Assembly: GCA_019426215.1 (NCBI GenBank)
Contig: CM033404.1
Coordinates: 1,736,001 to 1,800,000 of the forward strand
From: Buddleja alternifolia
Taxonomy: Eukaryota > Streptophyta > Magnoliopsida > Lamiales > Scrophulariaceae
Direction: 5' to 3'
DNA length: 64,000 bases
Both the position numbers and the translations under genes were made by a program. A model generated the notes under the pieces. The model saw nothing but the letters and a program-made list of their open reading frames with translations. It was not told where the DNA came from and did not search any database. Below, one piece after another: positions 60,970 through 64,000 of the stretch (its first letter is position 1; each line of letters begins with the position of its first letter).

Positions 60970-61730
60970 AAAATATATAACTAATTGTGATCATAAGTTT
61001 CACAGTTCCTAGTTTCCTGCGGTTCTATATATATTCAAGAAATGGTTCGTATATATATATATATATAATCTTGCAGTTTATGTAACATTAAAGAGGGGCA
61101 TATATCTCCCAGCAACAACCAGTCCACTTTTAGAGCGACAGCGGCACAGAATACCCATATATAGAAAATACGGTAGACAATCAAGAGCAATAAAAAGGCA
61201 TGCAATTAGGCAATATCACAAACTTATGCATATATATATATATATATCTACTTTGCAGCCTTTGCTTTCTAACACTACAAAGGGGAGTTACCATGCCCCA
61301 GTTACATGGAAAAATTTATAATGGATTAAATCCAATGATCACAGTATTTATATTTTTCACACAATAAAATATATTGGATACAATCTCCATACACATATGA
61401 TATAAATAAACACAGAATTCAAACTTTCTATAGCATAAAATTACCCCCATTATATCTACCCACTACTCACTACAACTCAAGACACATCCAAAATTAAACC
61501 CTATTTTACGACAGTTGGTGGGGCCCACCAACTGTGCTCGCATTAATCATGTCCAGGTGATGAAATGAGATCAACCCTCTTTTCCTCTGGGAAACACTAA
61601 AACAAGACTCAACTACACCCTAGAAACTAGTTAACTAGAGGCAATGATTAAGAAAAGTTGTTTTTCATTTTTATTTTTTTTTGCGAATTTTAGAGAAATT
61701 GTTTTCAATAACTAACTAAGCGGGAAATTC
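60970..61730. other. Spacer with TA microsatellites
   Basis: TA runs lie near 61041-61057 and 61229-61246. No gene is recognised. Confidence 0.45.
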
Positions 61731-61862
61731 TAATCCAGACTCAGACTCGATGTGGTTGAACTCAAGCGTAATACACTAAATCTATATCTATAACTAATTA
61801 TATTGCAAGTGTAATTCACTCTCCTGTTCGATCAAACAAGATTTAGATTAGAATATTTAAGC
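61731..61862. repeat. Possible short MITE related to 49635-49813
   Basis: The start GGGAAATTCTAATCCAGACTC matches the left end of the element at 49635. The right end, read backwards, has AAATATTCTAATCTAAATCT. A TAACTAAGC/TAACTAAAGC word flanks both sides at slightly different distances, so the boundaries are uncertain. Confidence 0.45.
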
Positions 61863-62228
61863 CCATGAAGTAACTAAAGCATATAAGTATATATAAGAGA
61901 GAGAGATAAAGAGAGAGAAGAGAGAGAGTTCCATCTAGATTAACAATAATTTTGATTTTACGATGGTATTTAAGAGTTATACATACATCAACTTGAAAAT
62001 GGGCACAACTCAGAAATACCTAAACCAACTCCATAAAAGAGCTAAAACTGACACACTAGAAATAACCAAATATAGGTCGGGAGAGTCACACTTCAACTAG
62101 ACTCTGAACTCCTTAGCAGTACTACTGTAATCATTTCTTCTGATGTTCCCCATTTTGCAGTAATATTGAACCCAAATCATGCAAAGTTAGTGCCTATACT
62201 ACAAGTCTACAACCATGCATGCAGGGGT
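61863..62228. other. 3' flank of the MCT1-like gene
   Basis: It includes a GA-rich microsatellite at 61896-61929. The remainder is probably 3' UTR or downstream sequence of the minus-strand gene. Confidence 0.4.
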
Positions 62229-63971
62229 TTAGGCTTTATGATTATTGCGGGTTTCCCGATGTGAAACAGCTCTCTTATTACTACTGCGTTTGCCGATCAC
62301 GGTCAGCTCAACGGGCTGCCCGGAACCATCCCTAGGTGGATAGAAACATACTGGCAGAAACTCGTTTGTTCCACACTCGAAAGTGGACCCTGAGAACTGC
62401 TTCACCAAAGCTTTCTTGCCCTGATTTATATATATACATATATATATATATATATTCAAAAGCATTTCAATTACAATAGAATTAGAAGATGATTAATATA
62501 ACCATATACATATATATGTATTATATATATACATATATATATCAAGAAGAAAGACCTTAATTAAAGGATCTGATGATAAATTCTCGAATCATGTTAATTT
62601 AATTTTACCTGGATTTTAGCACTGGCAATGACAATTTTTTTGGGCCATTTGTTATACTGAACAAAATCCCATGTTTTCAAATGGAATGTGTCAAAAAACC
62701 TCCAAACAGCACTAGCATTGGTGAAGTTAACAAATGCAAACCCTCTGCCTTTGTTAGTCCTGATCGAAAAACGAAAATGATCTAATCACTATTCTATAAG
62801 ATACAACTCTATGAAGAACGTTAGAAAAACCTTTTCTTTTAAGTACTGAAATATATATAACAATGTATAGATATAGATATTAGAGAGCATACATACTTAA
62901 AATCAATAGGCAAGTATAAAAAGTCATAGGCATAAATCACATCTTCCTGTGACGTGCCCTCATTTCTGGACTTTGCATTTTCCATCTTGCAGAATCCGTC
63001 TAAGACATTTATGAGCTCCTGACGACTGCAATCAAATTTAAAAAGGGTTGAAAAAGTTGAGTATCAAATATTTAACACAAAAGTGTGTATGTGTGACTGT
63101 GAGTGAGAGAGAGAGAGAGAGAGAGAGTTGTGGCCGGATCACAAATGATGCAAGAAGCAAAACTATGAAAACCCCAAACTCCCAAAGCATATATATATAT
63201 ATATATATACAAACCCACAGAAATTATTACCAAAAAAGGATACTAAACGAGTCAAAAACTAGAAATAATGAAAATGTTGAGCAAAACAAGATATCTTCAA
63301 GTAAGTAAATATATATACGGGAAATCATAAGGGATGTTCTTAATCATAATAGTTGTTTTTTCTTCATCCCGTTTCAATGGCGTCACTTTGTGTCTACTTT
63401 CCTCTTTCTGCATGCCCCATCTACAACACTTCTCATCATCTCTCCGAAAACCCACATTATTCCTTTTGTAGTCGTCATTAGAATATTCAACCCTCCTTTG
63501 AAATTTCAGGTTATAATTACTCCCTCTTCCATTATAAACTCTCTCATCTCTAGTCCAAGAATTTTCTCTCCCTCTACCTGCCCGAATCTCGCCCCTTTGC
63601 CCGGGGCAGCCTCTCCCAGGCTGAGGGGGATGAGGTGGCGGTGAAGGGTTCGTAGCTACTGGATTTTGTGGGGTGAAAGTGTAATTAGGGTAAAAAGGCT
63701 GTTGTTTTGTGGTGTGTGGTACTACTGAGGGTATGACGTAGCTACAAATCTCAGGTGACCAGACAAGTGGCGGTGGTGGGGCAAGAGATGGAGATGCCGG
63801 CGGCGGAGGCGGTGGAAGACGGTGATGGATGGCGGCGTAGCAGGGCCAAGGGAGAGGGAATGGAGGCGGCGCATGAGAGTTTGGAGTGATTCCGGGGGGT
63901 ATGGGGTTGTATTCTGGTGCTCTATGGTTGAGGGTTTTGGGTCTTGAAATAGAATTAGTAGACGGTGACAT
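62229..63971 (-). CDS. MCT1: MEI2-like C-terminal-RRM-only protein (MCT1-like)
   Basis: Four exons (63971-63319, 63025-62897, 62759-62609 and 62420-62229) encode 374 aa. Residues 1-125 are very Pro-rich (PPPPPPASPSLAPPPPLVW). A Gly/Arg/Asp-rich segment follows. A single RRM starts at about 205: TTIMIKNIP is RNP2, GRGFAFVNF (265-273) is RNP1, and FHLKTWDFVQYNKWPKKIVI follows, the diagnostic extension of the MEI2-type third RRM. RRM1 and RRM2 of full MEI2 or TERMINAL EAR proteins are absent. That is the defining feature of the plant MCT group. It should bind RNA; relatives control meiosis or organ timing, but this member's role is unknown. No in-frame stop lies between the chosen ATG and the window edge, so an upstream start outside the window is possible. 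Introns carry GA and TA microsatellites (63102-63127 and 63189-63208). Confidence 0.9.
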
Positions 63972-64000
63972 GGTTATTAAGTTATTTATGGCATGTAGAG

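Noticed and set aside
1..64000. CRISPR arrays, operons, bacterial-type promoters or ribosome binding sites
   Set aside because: The sequence is plant nuclear; none of these structures is present, and direct repeats seen are microsatellites or tandem duplications.

Overview
This window is nuclear DNA from a flowering plant, almost certainly a eudicot. The genes have many GT-AG introns, and the products are plant-specific families: a chloroplast EDS5/DETOXIFICATION-46-type MATE carrier, an A-type GATA factor, a MEI2 C-terminal-RRM-only protein, and a BAR-SH3 protein of the SH3P2 type. Intergenic DNA is AT-rich and full of small transposable elements. An asterid is plausible from the squalene synthase and GATA5-like sequences, but that is a weak inference.

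Genes, left to right. (1) 289-2920 (+): FMP32/MCUR1-like (DUF1640) mitochondrial coiled-coil protein, 253 aa. (2) 6842-8232 (-): GATA5-like transcription factor, 329 aa. (3) 16233-20144 (+): SH3P2-like protein, 368 aa. (4) 21355-28437 (-): squalene synthase, 414 aa, convergent with gene 3. (5, 6) 42749-47463 and 49967-55225 (+): tandem DTX46/EDS5-like MATE carriers, each 14 exons and 546 aa. (7) 56068-57928 (-): single CRM (CRS1/YhbY) domain protein with an organelle-type N terminus, about 229 aa. (8) 58041-58112 (+): tRNA-Pro(CGG). (9) 62229-63971 (-): MEI2-like C-terminal-RRM-only protein (MCT1-like), 374 aa. I joined the exons by hand from splice sites, reading phase and family similarity. 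Every listed exon set stays in frame.

Between the genes lies mobile-element debris with readable boundaries. Six Mutator-like (MULE) MITEs or foldback elements have 9-bp target duplications (four perfect, two 8/9). There are hAT MITEs with 8-bp duplications, PIF/Harbinger-like elements (one carrying a transposase N-terminal fragment), a 374-bp Helitron-like element, a TRIM with two 195-bp LTRs, a 5'-truncated LINE with a 15-bp duplication, two tRNA-derived SINE families, a copia-type primer-binding-site remnant and a broken KIN17 copy. Several are nested, most strikingly at 29084-31507 (four layers) and inside introns of the second MATE gene.

The genes do not form a pathway cluster. Two local relationships stand out. 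The MATE pair sits next to a CRM-domain gene, which from memory is also the case at the Arabidopsis EDS5H and EDS5 loci. Both MATE leaders carry a conserved inverted pair of TTTGGCGC motifs. I found no unambiguously new molecular system. The most original observations are the nested-element stratigraphy, the split stop codon predicted for squalene synthase, and the paired leader motif of the MATE duplicates.
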